Of a stretch of DNA of 64,000 nucleotides, positions 1 to 8,136 are shown in pieces (position 1 is the first letter of the stretch; each line of letters begins with the position of its first letter). A program made the position numbers and the translations under genes. Origin of the DNA: Cyanobacteria bacterium FACHB-471 (lineage in GTDB: Bacteria > Cyanobacteriota > Cyanobacteriia > Elainellales > Elainellaceae); NCBI GenBank assembly GCA_014695345.1, contig JACJOC010000065.1, positions 62,001-126,000 on the forward strand, given 5' to 3'. The notes beneath the pieces were generated by a model, which was given only the letters and a program-made list of their open reading frames with translations, did not search any database and was not told the origin of the DNA.

Positions 1-594
1 TTCCAGCTTTTCCATGATTTTGGTTGCTTCTTCAACGCTGACATCTGTTACCTCCGCCAAATCTTTAAGCGGAACGTTGAAGATCTCGGTGCCCTGCTCA
101 GAAGGATGACCATAGTCTTCGCCGAATGCAACCAACGTATTGGCCAGCTTAATAGCGGGTGGCTGATGCCGTAGCTGAAACCGAAGATTGTTTTGCCGCA
201 GCCGCTTCACCATCAGTTGCAGCATTCGATGATGGAGCTGCGAATCTTTGAAAAGAGTTTGAATAAACCGTTGAGCGGAAATACTCAGCAACTTGACTTG
301 AGAAAGCGCCACAACATCGGTTGAGCGAGGCGACTCGTCTAAAATTGCCATTTCGCCAAAAAAATCGCCCTGACCCAAGATTGCCAGCGTTACGACCTCT
401 TCACCTGCATGACGACGAACCTTAACCCAGCCCGACTCAACAAAATAAACTGCATTTCCCCAGGCATCTTCCATGAGAACGGCTCTGTCTGCTGGGTAGT
501 CGTGCTCAACAGCAATAGACAGCAGCCATTCTAAAGTTTCTGGGCTAGCGGCGTTAAAGAGCGGGAAAAGCTCACTAAAAGCTTCGGTCTGCAT
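1..594 (-). CDS. CRP/FNR-type cyclic-nucleotide-binding regulator (3' end outside window)
   Basis: The gene is open from an ATG at 594 to the window edge, giving 198 residues without a stop, so the C-terminus is missing. About residues 10-125 form a cNMP-binding beta-barrel. The phosphate-binding-cassette region reads FGEMAILDESPRSTDVVAL, which has the FGE...R-S/T pattern seen in cAMP/cGMP binders. After a linking helix, about residues 155-198 begin a winged-helix domain (LKDLADVTDVSVEEATKIME), as in the Crp/Fnr family. The expected role is a cytoplasmic transcription regulator responding to a small ligand. The ligand and targets cannot be read from the sequence. The recognition helix lies beyond the window. 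Confidence 0.85.
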   Translation of the reverse strand, partial: MQTEAFSELFPLFNAASPETLEWLLSIAVEHDYPADRAVLMEDAWGNAVYFVESGWVKVRRHAGEEVVTLAILGQGDFFGEMAILDESPRSTDVVALSQVKLLSISAQRFIQTLFKDSQLHHRMLQLMVKRLRQNNLRFQLRHQPPAIKLANTLVAFGEDYGHPSEQGTEIFNVPLKDLAEVTDVSVEEATKIMEKLE

Positions 595-762
595 GAAAGG
601 CGCTTAGGTAAAACTGACCGGACATTGATTATCTGACTATGCTACCCAAAAACATCTAAAAACTTCTAGCTCTTGAGGATCATAGATACCCGTAAGCTGT
701 CAACTAGATGTTACAGATTGCCTGCACCACTAGAATATCACGGGGTTGATGTGTCGCCACCT

Positions 763-1656
763 TTACGGTTGGCTCAGCAAGACGGCTTTTTGTAGCCGCG
801 ATCGCAGCGCTTCTACATAAGAAGCCCAACCCACGACGATTGACTGGCAATGCGTCAGTGTTTCTGGCTCAATTGCATCAGGAGTAAAATGCAGTGGATT
901 ACCTGCTAAGTCGCAGCAAACTAAGCCTGCGGCTCTTGCTAGAGCAATCGGTCCAACGGTATCCCAAAGCTTGACTCGCCCACTTAGATAGACATAAAGC
1001 CCTGCTCTGCCACAGACAACTTCCATCACCTTCAGTCCAAAACTGCCAATGGAGGTAAACTGGGCTTCTGGAATCAGGTGAGTCATCGCTTCCTCATAGC
1101 GTCGGCGATCGGTGCTGCCAATCAGTACCGGACAAAACGTTTGAGAAGGAGGAGTTGGCTCCTTGAGAATTAAAGGGTTTTGAGTGATTTGATCAATTGA
1201 AGTAACTGCATCAGTCGGAGTACGCCCCGTACTCTGAAACAGCCCCAAACCCAATCCACCCCAATACATCTGGTCTAAAGCGGGAGCGTAAATCCAACCG
1301 GCTGTAGGTTGGTTTGCTTCTAAAAGTCCTACCATAACGGCATAGTGAGGCTTGCCGTGAATGAAGTCGCTGGTTCCGTCGATTGGATCAATAAACCAAA
1401 ACCGAGAATATTCTGACCGAAAGGATTGTCTGGAGTGAGCGTTTTCCTCTGTGATGATGCCATCTTGGGGAAATAAGTTGCCAATTCCTTCAGAAAGCTG
1501 CTGGTCTAGCAGGCGATCGACGTTGGTTACGTAGTCGTGGCGGCTTTTCTCAAACACCTGCAGGGGTTGAGTCGCCATTTGTTTTGCTTGCTGTCCACAA
1601 CCTTGCACCAAGTGGTGAATTTTGAGAAGTCGCTCAGCATCCATCGTTATAGTCAC
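763..1656 (-). CDS. inositol monophosphatase family phosphatase
   Basis: 297 aa, matching the family's usual 260-300 aa. The three metal-binding motifs are visible: EE in ITEENAHS (near residue 70), DPIDGTSDFIHG (near residue 91) and WDTVGPIALARAAG (near residue 232). This makes it a Mg-dependent phosphatase of the IMPase/FBPase/CysQ superfamily. Substrates in cyanobacterial relatives include inositol phosphate, 3'-phosphoadenosine 5'-phosphate and sugar phosphates; the sequence does not decide between them. The ATG at 1656 overlaps by 4 bp the stop of the broken DUF2079 gene upstream, so the two may once have been co-transcribed. Confidence 0.85.
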   Translation of the reverse strand: MTITMDAERLLKIHHLVQGCGQQAKQMATQPLQVFEKSRHDYVTNVDRLLDQQLSEGIGNLFPQDGIITEENAHSRQSFRSEYSRFWFIDPIDGTSDFIHGKPHYAVMVGLLEANQPTAGWIYAPALDQMYWGGLGLGLFQSTGRTPTDAVTSIDQITQNPLILKEPTPPSQTFCPVLIGSTDRRRYEEAMTHLIPEAQFTSIGSFGLKVMEVVCGRAGLYVYLSGRVKLWDTVGPIALARAAGLVCCDLAGNPLHFTPDAIEPETLTHCQSIVVGWASYVEALRSRLQKAVLLSQP

Positions 1657-2215
1657 GGTTGATCCAGTCTGGTGAACAGGTAAACATCATCTTGCTGGTA
1701 GCTAAGCTGAAACAATTCTAAACTTTTGAGCTGGCTTAGCAGGCTAGCAGAAAATTCTCGATTTTCTCGCTTGCGCCTACCTCCAGGGTGGCGCAAGTTT
1801 AGCAAGATGGACTTGAACTCTGTCAGATCCGCTGTAATGGTAGGGATGTTAATTCGTTCAATTAAGACACGGTGGGTAAGGTGAGGGGCGATCGCCGCTG
1901 TCGTCAGTACCCCTCCAGTTAGCTGCACCTGAGCGATCGCTGTCCGCATAGATCCAGTAGGACAACGTCAACGGGTACAAAACCCAGGCTGCATGATCGC
2001 CTAGAATGTGAAACCCGATTAGCGTACAAATCGGCGGCTTAACCTTGGCTGCTCAGGTAAATCCCCTGGTCAAAGATATCCAGGTCAAAGGCGTTGGACT
2101 AAAACAGGGCAGGTTGAATGCTGCTACCGATAAAAAAGACTAAGCTGCTGAGTGCGATCGCCCGACCGCTGACACTAACGCTCACTCCAAACTTGTCATC
2201 AGAAACATCCGATAA
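1653..2215 (-). pseudogene. DUF2079 membrane protein, pseudogene with internal deletion
   Basis: Reading leftwards, about 2160-2040 gives FDLDIFDQGIYLISQG-like sequence (seen as FDQGIYLSSQG), typical of the DUF2079 N-terminus. It is interrupted by a TAG codon and then a TAA where the frame changes. The next frame gives GFHILGDHAAWVLYPL and SYWIYADSD, also DUF2079-like. At the GCGATCGC octamer near 1935-1942 the sequence jumps to a different frame that reads APHLTHR, LLNLRHPGG and FQLSYQQDDVYLF, the characteristic DUF2079 C-terminus. Hundreds of residues of the normal membrane core are therefore missing. The 98-codon C-terminal piece (1653-1949) is open but is very unlikely to be a gene by itself. 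Family assignment is from remembered motifs. Confidence 0.75.
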
Positions 2216-2257
2216 TCCGAGCGATCTACCTTTGACCGACGATGAAACATCTAGGCT

Positions 2258-4012
2258 CTAGTCCAATGACTGCATTAAAGTGTTGTCTGACTTCGGTTTG
2301 AGCAAACTCTTTGACTGATTAAAGAGACACTGTCGCTGTGCCAAGTCGTCATCAGGAGGAATGATAAAGAGCTTAAACACATCAGAAACGTAAGTAGGCT
2401 GATAGTCGCTTAAATCAAGATTTGCCCGTTGCATCTCCTCATCCGTTGTCACCAGCAGCAACCGTTGGTCACGCTTAAGCTGCATCTGTGTCTCACAGGG
2501 TTTCTTAAACCGTTCAATTCGATCAATTTGGCTATAAAAATTGAGGCTGGGCCAGGTGACACCAAGGGCCGCAGGCAAATCGTGATCGCACTCCTCACAG
2601 ATTTCTTGCTGCAAGGCCTGAGCAACTGGAATCAGCCGTCCCCCTAAAACCTGCCCGTCTAGCGTTGGTAGTAGCGGATCAACTACCGTTAGTGCAAACA
2701 GGCTAAAAGTTCCAACGCCAACCAACCACGCCCAAAGGGGCTGCACTCGGATTAGGCTAATAGCGATCGCCACTGTCGCTAATGAGTAAAGCAAAAACCA
2801 TTGCCAAATGATTTGAGTAATCTCAGCAGTTTGTAGGAAGGGCTGATCGACCAGATGCGGAACGAGCGTGAACCCGACAGCTAGCAGAGCATAGACCAGA
2901 CTGATAAATCCTAAACAGAATTTAAGCGATCGCTTCGGTTCCGAGATCTGCTGTTCCCAGGCTTGAGCGCACAGATAAGCCAGCGCTGGAATGCCGGGAT
3001 AGACGTACCACAGCAGTTTCGTTGCAGCGGCACTCATAAACACCAGCACCATCACAAACCAGATCCCCATAAATAAACCAACCTGTTGGTTAGAGTCCTG
3101 TTGTCGCCAGTAGTCTAACCGCAGCCACTGCCGCAAAGATTGCCAATTAATTGCACTAGGAATAAGAACTAGCCAGGGGAAAAAGCCAATTGCTACACAG
3201 AGTAAGTAGTAGTACCACGGACCTGCCTGATTTTGATTGACGCTGACAAACCGAGTCACATTGCTGAACACAAAGAAGCTGTTGATGAAATACCATCCGT
3301 TTGCCTGAAATGCTAATAGGTGCCAGGGCAGCGTAATTCCAGCAAAAATTAAGATTCCCCAGCCCCAAGGCACACTAGTTAGCTGTTTTTGCCAACGGTT
3401 AACCCAAACTAGAAAAATTCCGATAATCAAACCGCTTAAAATCAGAGCCAGCGGCCCTTTTGCTAAGACCGCAAAGGCAAGCAGCCCAAAAAAAAGCAAA
3501 TAGCCAACCTTTTGACGGGTGCTATAGGCCCAGTACCAGCAGTAGAGCGCAGCCGTCATGAAAAAAACCAGCAACATATCGTGCTGCCCAGTTCGCCCCA
3601 ACGCAAAGGTAAAAGGATTGGCCGCGATCATAGTGGCTGCTAAAAGCGCCATTCGCTGAGTAGCAAAGCGAACTGTAAACAGCCAAGTGCTGAGGACTAG
3701 GGCGATCGCCGAAATCGCAGAAGGTAGCCGAACCGCCCATTCTCCTACCCCAAAAATAGGGAAGCCAAGTGCAATCAGCCAGTGCAGCAGAATAGGTTTG
3801 TCAAAGTAAAACTTACCATTGTAAACAGGCGTAACCCAATCTTGACGGACCCAAATTTGGCGGGCAACTTCTGCCTGCCTGGCCTCTGTAACGTTGAATA
3901 AGCTGTAGCTGCCAAGTCGCCAAAGGAAAAGGAAAACGCACAAGATAACCAAACCCATCACCGCGAATAGTGTACGCCTCAATAGGAGGTTTGAGCGATT
4001 TGCGGTAGTCAT
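2258..4012 (-). CDS. glycosyltransferase family 39 (ArnT/PMT-like) membrane protein
   Basis: 584 aa with about ten to twelve hydrophobic segments. The N-terminal membrane helix is followed by an external loop with the motif TEARQAEVARQI and then DWVTP and KPILLHW. This is the acidic first-loop signature of GT-C glycosyltransferases related to dolichyl-phosphate mannosyltransferases and ArnT. Such enzymes transfer a sugar from a polyprenyl-phosphate carrier to an acceptor on the periplasmic side of the membrane. Donor and acceptor are unknown. The soluble C-terminal part (from about residue 465) is short. The neighbouring broken DUF2079 gene belongs to another GT-C-like membrane family, so the two may have served one envelope pathway (inference). 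Confidence 0.8.
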   Translation of the reverse strand: MTTANRSNLLLRRTLFAVMGLVILCVFLFLWRLGSYSLFNVTEARQAEVARQIWVRQDWVTPVYNGKFYFDKPILLHWLIALGFPIFGVGEWAVRLPSAISAIALVLSTWLFTVRFATQRMALLAATMIAANPFTFALGRTGQHDMLLVFFMTAALYCWYWAYSTRQKVGYLLFFGLLAFAVLAKGPLALILSGLIIGIFLVWVNRWQKQLTSVPWGWGILIFAGITLPWHLLAFQANGWYFINSFFVFSNVTRFVSVNQNQAGPWYYYLLCVAIGFFPWLVLIPSAINWQSLRQWLRLDYWRQQDSNQQVGLFMGIWFVMVLVFMSAAATKLLWYVYPGIPALAYLCAQAWEQQISEPKRSLKFCLGFISLVYALLAVGFTLVPHLVDQPFLQTAEITQIIWQWFLLYSLATVAIAISLIRVQPLWAWLVGVGTFSLFALTVVDPLLPTLDGQVLGGRLIPVAQALQQEICEECDHDLPAALGVTWPSLNFYSQIDRIERFKKPCETQMQLKRDQRLLLVTTDEEMQRANLDLSDYQPTYVSDVFKLFIIPPDDDLAQRQCLFNQSKSLLKPKSDNTLMQSLD

Positions 4013-4070
4013 CGGTTAACTAAACTTATCTACAAACTTTAAGCCTAACAGTCCCACAAAAAAACACATG

Positions 4071-4103
4071 AAAAAACGGGTTAACCCGCCTTGGATTAAC
4101 CCG
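4071..4103 (-). terminator. rho-independent terminator after ycf35
   Basis: Arms CGGGTTAA (4077-4084) and TTAACCCG (4096-4103) form a hairpin. Read on the minus strand it is followed directly by a run of T (CGTTTTTTC). It lies 25 bp beyond the ycf35 stop, in the right orientation to end that transcript. Confidence 0.8.
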
Positions 4104-4127
4104 CCTATTTGGGAACGCTTAAGGAAA

Positions 4128-4481
4128 CTACTTTTGCAGCACCAATTTGACGTTGGCATTTTGCAGACCGGGGCGCTTGACTTCTGCCAGGGTCTTGTTC
4201 ACAGCGTACTTCTGGTTAATTGAGTTGATCAGCTCGGTCTGGTTGTGCTTTTTAGCAACGCCCCAGAGGTCAGCGATCAGGTCAAAGGAACCATCAGCAT
4301 TGCGAGACCAGCCCAAGTCATACTCACCTTCGAGAACAGCTACGATGTCAGAACGAACGCGCTGACCATTGTAGCCACGCACATCAGCTTCGGTCTTAAC
4401 TGAGATACCCAGGTCACGCAGAGAAGCCTTGAGGATTTCTGCATCGGTGATCTTGGTGCGCAGAGTGCTAAAGTGAGACAT
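4128..4481 (-). CDS. ycf35: Ycf35 / DUF1257 protein
   Basis: 117 aa from the ATG at 4481, chosen over an upstream in-frame start because AGGAGG lies 9 bp before it. The start MSHFSTLRTKI and the middle motif VRGYNGQ are characteristic of Ycf35 (DUF1257), found in cyanobacteria and red-algal plastids. The molecular function is not established. It is a small soluble protein without cysteines or membrane segments. It lies directly downstream of the Ycf46 AAA+ ATPase on the same strand, a frequent pairing in cyanobacteria that suggests they act together. DUF2997, another frequent partner, is in this window near 32.8 kb rather than adjacent. Confidence 0.9.
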   Translation of the reverse strand: MSHFSTLRTKITDAEILKASLRDLGISVKTEADVRGYNGQRVRSDIVAVLEGEYDLGWSRNADGSFDLIADLWGVAKKHNQTELINSINQKYAVNKTLAEVKRPGLQNANVKLVLQK

Positions 4482-4590
4482 TTGGATTTCCTCCTGTAGA
4501 GAAATTGAGAGAAACGACAACGTTTGGGTATAGAAAGCGCCGCACGGCTTAGCGTTTGGAAGGCAAACTGTTACGGCTGTTTTGTCAAAC

Positions 4591-4632
4591 TGCTAGCTTA
4601 TCGCTAGCCTTTCCTCCTGTTGGGAGCAGGAG
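4591..4632. other. two small hairpins between ycf46 and ycf35
   Basis: The 161-bp spacer contains GCTAGC-ttatc-GCTAGC (about 4592-4608) and CTCCTG-ttgggag-CAGGAG (4614-4632). Neither is followed by a T-run on the minus strand. They could be partial terminators or processing sites that separate ycf46 from ycf35 expression. Confidence 0.35.
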
Positions 4633-4642
4633 TGAAAGCCTG

Positions 4643-6157
4643 TTAGAACTCAAGTCGCTGGTATTCAGCAACTGAGGACGCAGCAGGTCGCGCGCGCTGC
4701 CTAGCCCAATCTCTCAGGGCTGTGACCTGCTCACTCATCGTCTTAGAAAGCGGTAGAGTAGCTCGAATTGCAGCAATAATGTCCAATTGGGTAAATTCCC
4801 GTTCTTGGGCAAACGCTTCGTACATCGCAGCAATGAGAGCTTGCTCAATTTCTGCTCCAGAGAATCCATCGCACGTCATCACGAGCTGGTCTAGATCAAA
4901 CCGGGCAATTTCCCGACGACGCTTGGAAAGATGAATTCTGAAAATTTCTTTACGCTCTTCAGCATTAGGCAGATCGACAAAGAAGATTTCGTCAAATCGT
5001 CCTTTTCTGAGGAACTCACCAGGCAGACGCTCAACGCGGTTGGCGGTTGCCATGACAAACACCGGAGACGATTTTTCCTGCATCCAAGTGAGGAAGGAGC
5101 CGAAGATCCGGCTGGAAGTACCACCATCTGAATCAGCAGATCCTGTACTACCCGCAAAGGCTTTATCAATCTCATCGATAAACAAGATAGTGGGAGAGAT
5201 TGATTCTGCCGTTTTGAGGGCATTGCGGAGGTTCGCTTCAGAGCGACCCACCATAGAACCGTCATAGACTCGTCCCATGTCTAGCCGCAGTAGAGGCAAA
5301 CCCCAAAGGCGGGAGGTCGTTTTGGCGATGAGAGATTTACCGCAACCTGGAACACCTAGAATTAGCATCCCTTTTGGTTGGGGAAGACCATATTCTCTGG
5401 CGCGTTCAGTGAAGGCGTTAGAGCGCTGCTTGAGCCAGTGCTTGAGTTCCTCCAAGCCACCGACAGAATCGAGGGTTTCGTCTTCTTCGATGTACTCCAG
5501 AATGCCGTTGCGCCGAATGAGCTGCTTCTTTTCAGAAAGAACTACATCTACTTCAGCTTCCGTTAAACGGCCCGCTGTGACCTGAGCCTTACGGTAGACT
5601 TTTTCAGCTTCATCACGAGTTAAACCTAAGGCTGCCTTCAGCAACTTCTCACGAGTTTCCGTAGTGGTGCGACGGGCGCGAAGCTGCTCTAACTGCTGAG
5701 ACAAAACTTGATTTAGCTCTGCCATGTCGGGCAGCGGAAAATCTAATACTGCAACCTCTTTTTCCAACTCGATTGGAATTTGCTGAACGGGAGACATCAG
5801 AATTATGGTTTTCTGAGTTCCCTTAAATTCTGCGATCGCATCCCTCAAGCAGCGGGTTACCTCGGCGCTATCAGAGAAAGGATGCAGATCTTTAAAGATG
5901 AAGATACTTGGCTCTCGCTGCCGAATCGCGTGTTCGATAGCAATCTGAGGGGAAAGCGTATTGTGCTGTGATGCGTTTCTAGCTCCAGCCCCGTACTCAA
6001 TCAGTCCTCGTGTCATCGTCCAGACAAACACTCGTTGCTGAGGTTTGGACTGTTGGGCGATCGCTGCAATCGTCTGTTCAGCCCGCTCTTCTTCAGAAGT
6101 CACGAGATAGATCAGAGGATATTGAGCCTGGATGAGTATATTTAGCTCTTCTTTCAT
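4643..6157 (-). CDS. ycf46: Ycf46 AAA+ ATPase
   Basis: 504 aa from ATG 6157 (MKEELNILIQAQYPL). The N-terminal half (about 1-230) is the Ycf46-specific region. The C-terminal AAA+ module has Walker A GVPGCGKS, Walker B ILFIDEIDKA, and an arginine-finger/sensor region near NRVERLPGEFLRKGRFDEIF. It lacks the membrane anchor and zinc-protease domain of FtsH, which its AAA domain resembles. Family members occur in cyanobacteria and some plastids and have been linked to photosynthesis and inorganic-carbon uptake; the substrate is unknown. It lies upstream of ycf35 on the same strand. An in-frame start 15 codons upstream is possible but less like family N-termini. Confidence 0.9.
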   Translation of the reverse strand: MKEELNILIQAQYPLIYLVTSEEERAEQTIAAIAQQSKPQQRVFVWTMTRGLIEYGAGARNASQHNTLSPQIAIEHAIRQREPSIFIFKDLHPFSDSAEVTRCLRDAIAEFKGTQKTIILMSPVQQIPIELEKEVAVLDFPLPDMAELNQVLSQQLEQLRARRTTTETREKLLKAALGLTRDEAEKVYRKAQVTAGRLTEAEVDVVLSEKKQLIRRNGILEYIEEDETLDSVGGLEELKHWLKQRSNAFTERAREYGLPQPKGMLILGVPGCGKSLIAKTTSRLWGLPLLRLDMGRVYDGSMVGRSEANLRNALKTAESISPTILFIDEIDKAFAGSTGSADSDGGTSSRIFGSFLTWMQEKSSPVFVMATANRVERLPGEFLRKGRFDEIFFVDLPNAEERKEIFRIHLSKRRREIARFDLDQLVMTCDGFSGAEIEQALIAAMYEAFAQEREFTQLDIIAAIRATLPLSKTMSEQVTALRDWARQRARPAASSVAEYQRLEF

Positions 6158-6279
6158 GATCATCGACCTTGTAGAGACAGTGCGGACATAGTAAGCAGAC
6201 AATCAACTTAAGCTTGGAGTTGAAGACCTGAGAGTTTAGCTACTCAAAAGAGCAAACATTCAAGCTCAGGTAACACTCA

Positions 6280-6627
6280 CTAGCATGGAACCAACTCTTC
6301 CTCACCCTGCTGGCTAGAACCAGAACGTTGCCCTTGAATGGCTGGTGAGAGCCCTTCTTCAACTAGAATGCTGGGCTGCTCCTTTAGGGAGATCATTTTG
6401 CCTTCCTGCAGAACGACCGAGCTTGAACACTCAGGGCAGTCGTAGACTTGATAAACCTGTCCGTGAGACATTTCTACCTCATCCACTACATCTGAATGTG
6501 TCAGATAGAAAACAATTGCTCGTTCTGCAATTGCTGACATCGGCTCTGCATCGACTGCGGAACGAATCTTGAGCTGACGATGAAGCTCTGGTGGAAGGTA
6601 AAGCGTAACTTTGTGCTTGTCTTGCAT
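6280..6627 (-). CDS. ribbon-helix-helix-like small protein with a cysteine pair
   Basis: 115 aa. The first 45 residues (KVTLYLPPELHRQLKIRSA, then MSAIAERAIVFYL) fit a beta-strand followed by two helices, the ribbon-helix-helix DNA-binding fold of CopG/ParD-like regulators. A CPEC pair follows near residue 69, and the tail is Ser/Gln/Glu-rich. The protein is presumably a dimeric DNA-binding regulator. A toxin partner gene is not visible: upstream is a divergent lipoprotein and downstream is ycf46. A single CxxC cannot by itself form a zinc site, but two chains could share one (inference). Function remains unknown. Confidence 0.6.
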   Translation of the reverse strand: MQDKHKVTLYLPPELHRQLKIRSAVDAEPMSAIAERAIVFYLTHSDVVDEVEMSHGQVYQVYDCPECSSSVVLQEGKMISLKEQPSILVEEGLSPAIQGQRSGSSQQGEEELVPC

Positions 6628-6759
6628 AGAACGACTACATGGTTAATACCCGGGTATGGTTGTCAGAATAATTGCCACAGTCATGTCCTGTCAAGACAGC
6701 AAGACGCTATGACAGCATTATTGTTACATTCCTTTACAAAGCAGCGAGGTCCTACCTTG

Positions 6760-7323
6760 ATGCATCTATCTCTGGTGCAATTATTTGGAGCGATCGCGTC
6801 TCTTAAGTTCTACCGCTTTGCTTTGCTATCGGTCGGAGTGGTTTCAACAGCATTGCTTTTAGGGTGCGATCGCCCGCTCGCTCCTGAAAGCGGTTGGGAA
6901 ACATACCGAAATTCACGTTACGGTTTTGAGTTTCTCTATCCCAAAGACTGGATTGCTGAGCCGCCGCCTGACAACCAGGATGGGCAAGTTTTTCGTGCAC
7001 CTGACCGCCCTGGTGTGAAGGTTGCAGGCTGGGCCAGTCAAATTCCGGCTGATTTAGGTGAAGGGATCGAGGATAAAGCGACAGAACCAGATAGTGTTTT
7101 GCCTGACCCCATCAAGGAAAATTTTGTCACTGCGCAAGGATTGCCTGGAGAGCTAGAGGTGCAAACTGCCGCAGGAACTAGTTCACTCAATCTGACCCTG
7201 GAGCACGAAGGCGTGATCTATCGCTGGCAGGGGAGCTCGCCCAGTCAGCAATTTGAGGATTACTACAAATTTTTTAGCTATGTTGCCAGCCATTATCGTG
7301 TTTTGTCTGCAACAGAGCCTTGA
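6760..7323 (+). CDS. lipoprotein with PsbP/DcrB-like domain
   Basis: 187 aa from the ATG at 6760. An in-frame start at 6580 would overlap the divergent gene and precede any signal peptide, so it was rejected. A hydrophobic segment ends in the lipobox LLLGC, so the mature protein is a membrane-anchored lipoprotein. The mature part begins WETYRNSRYGFEFLYPKDW, the 'yGF-f-YP--W' opening shared by PsbP-like and DcrB-like folds. A photosystem assembly or stress role is conceivable but unproven. GAGGT at 6746-6750 is a reasonable ribosome-binding site. It runs in the same direction as the DUF3105 gene downstream. Confidence 0.65.
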   Translation: MHLSLVQLFGAIASLKFYRFALLSVGVVSTALLLGCDRPLAPESGWETYRNSRYGFEFLYPKDWIAEPPPDNQDGQVFRAPDRPGVKVAGWASQIPADLGEGIEDKATEPDSVLPDPIKENFVTAQGLPGELEVQTAAGTSSLNLTLEHEGVIYRWQGSSPSQQFEDYYKFFSYVASHYRVLSATEP

Positions 7324-7416
7324 TTTGTTCATGTTTTTGAGAATTAGGATGGAAGTAGTGATACGGCTAGCCATTCATGGGCTAGTTGCAAATCAATTCA
7401 GCAGGTATTGAAACAC

Positions 7417-8067
7417 ATGAGTAAATCGCGACGACACCAGGACACCTTAAAAGGGCGACTGCTTCAGTACATCTGGCTGGCTATCCCATTAGGAGTCGTC
7501 GGGTTAGTAGCTGTTTTTGCTCTGATGCAAGGGCGAAACATGCAGCAGAGCCAGGAAGAGCCAGCTGGACTCGTTGATGAATTTGTGGTGGATACGCCTG
7601 GTGCAACTTTGCCGCCTCTTCCTGAAGGAATTGCCTTGCCAGGCACCGCAATTCCCGATTTAGGACAAGAACACGTCCCGGCTGACCAGCAGGTTGAATA
7701 CAACTCAAATCCACCAACCTCTGGCCCACACCATGAAGAGTGGGCCCGCTGGGGAATTTATAACGAAGCTCCTTCAGATGAACAGCTTGTTCACAACCTA
7801 GAACACGGTGGCATCATCATCAGCTATAACCCTGCCCTGGTTGAGGCGGAAGATCTGGAGCAGATCAGACAACAGGCAGAGGAGTTAAGCGCGATTAATC
7901 CTCGAATTATTGTCACACCGCGCTCAGAAATGCCAAAGGCGATCGCCCTGACTGCTTGGGGCTACCTGCAAGAGCTAGAAGCATATGACGCTGCTGTAGT
8001 TGATGAGTTTTACAACGCTCATATTGCTCGTGGCCCAGAATGCCAGGACGGGCAGTGCCCTAATTAG
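7417..8067 (+). CDS. DUF3105 membrane-anchored protein
   Basis: 216 aa from ATG 7417; a TTG three codons upstream is a less likely start. One membrane helix (about residues 19-38, WLAIPLGVVGLVAVFALM) follows a basic N-terminus, so the rest probably lies outside the cytoplasm. The DUF3105 core is clear: YNSNPPTSGPHHEEWARWG, then QLVHNLEHGGIIISYNP. The histidine-rich motifs suggest metal binding, but no activity is known. A C-terminal CQDGQC cysteine pair is present. A hairpin-forming repeat follows 30 bp after the stop. Confidence 0.85.
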   Translation: MSKSRRHQDTLKGRLLQYIWLAIPLGVVGLVAVFALMQGRNMQQSQEEPAGLVDEFVVDTPGATLPPLPEGIALPGTAIPDLGQEHVPADQQVEYNSNPPTSGPHHEEWARWGIYNEAPSDEQLVHNLEHGGIIISYNPALVEAEDLEQIRQQAEELSAINPRIIVTPRSEMPKAIALTAWGYLQELEAYDAAVVDEFYNAHIARGPECQDGQCPN

Positions 8068-8096
8068 CCTTGAGAGATACCCGAGAAAGTCATTCC

Positions 8097-8124
8097 CGTG
8101 GGGCGAACAGCCGTCCGCCCCTAC
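8097..8124. repeat. dispersed palindrome between convergent genes
   Basis: GTGGGGCG...CGCCCCTAC forms an imperfect hairpin (8098-8124). Near-identical units are common between genes in cyanobacteria. Here it sits between two convergent genes and may act as a two-way terminator. Confidence 0.6.
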
Positions 8125-8136
8125 TTAAGGTATTGA

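Noticed and set aside
1653-1949. 98-codon frame as an independent small gene
   Set aside because: Its sequence is the C-terminus of DUF2079 and the N-terminal part lies just upstream in another frame, so it is a piece of a broken gene.
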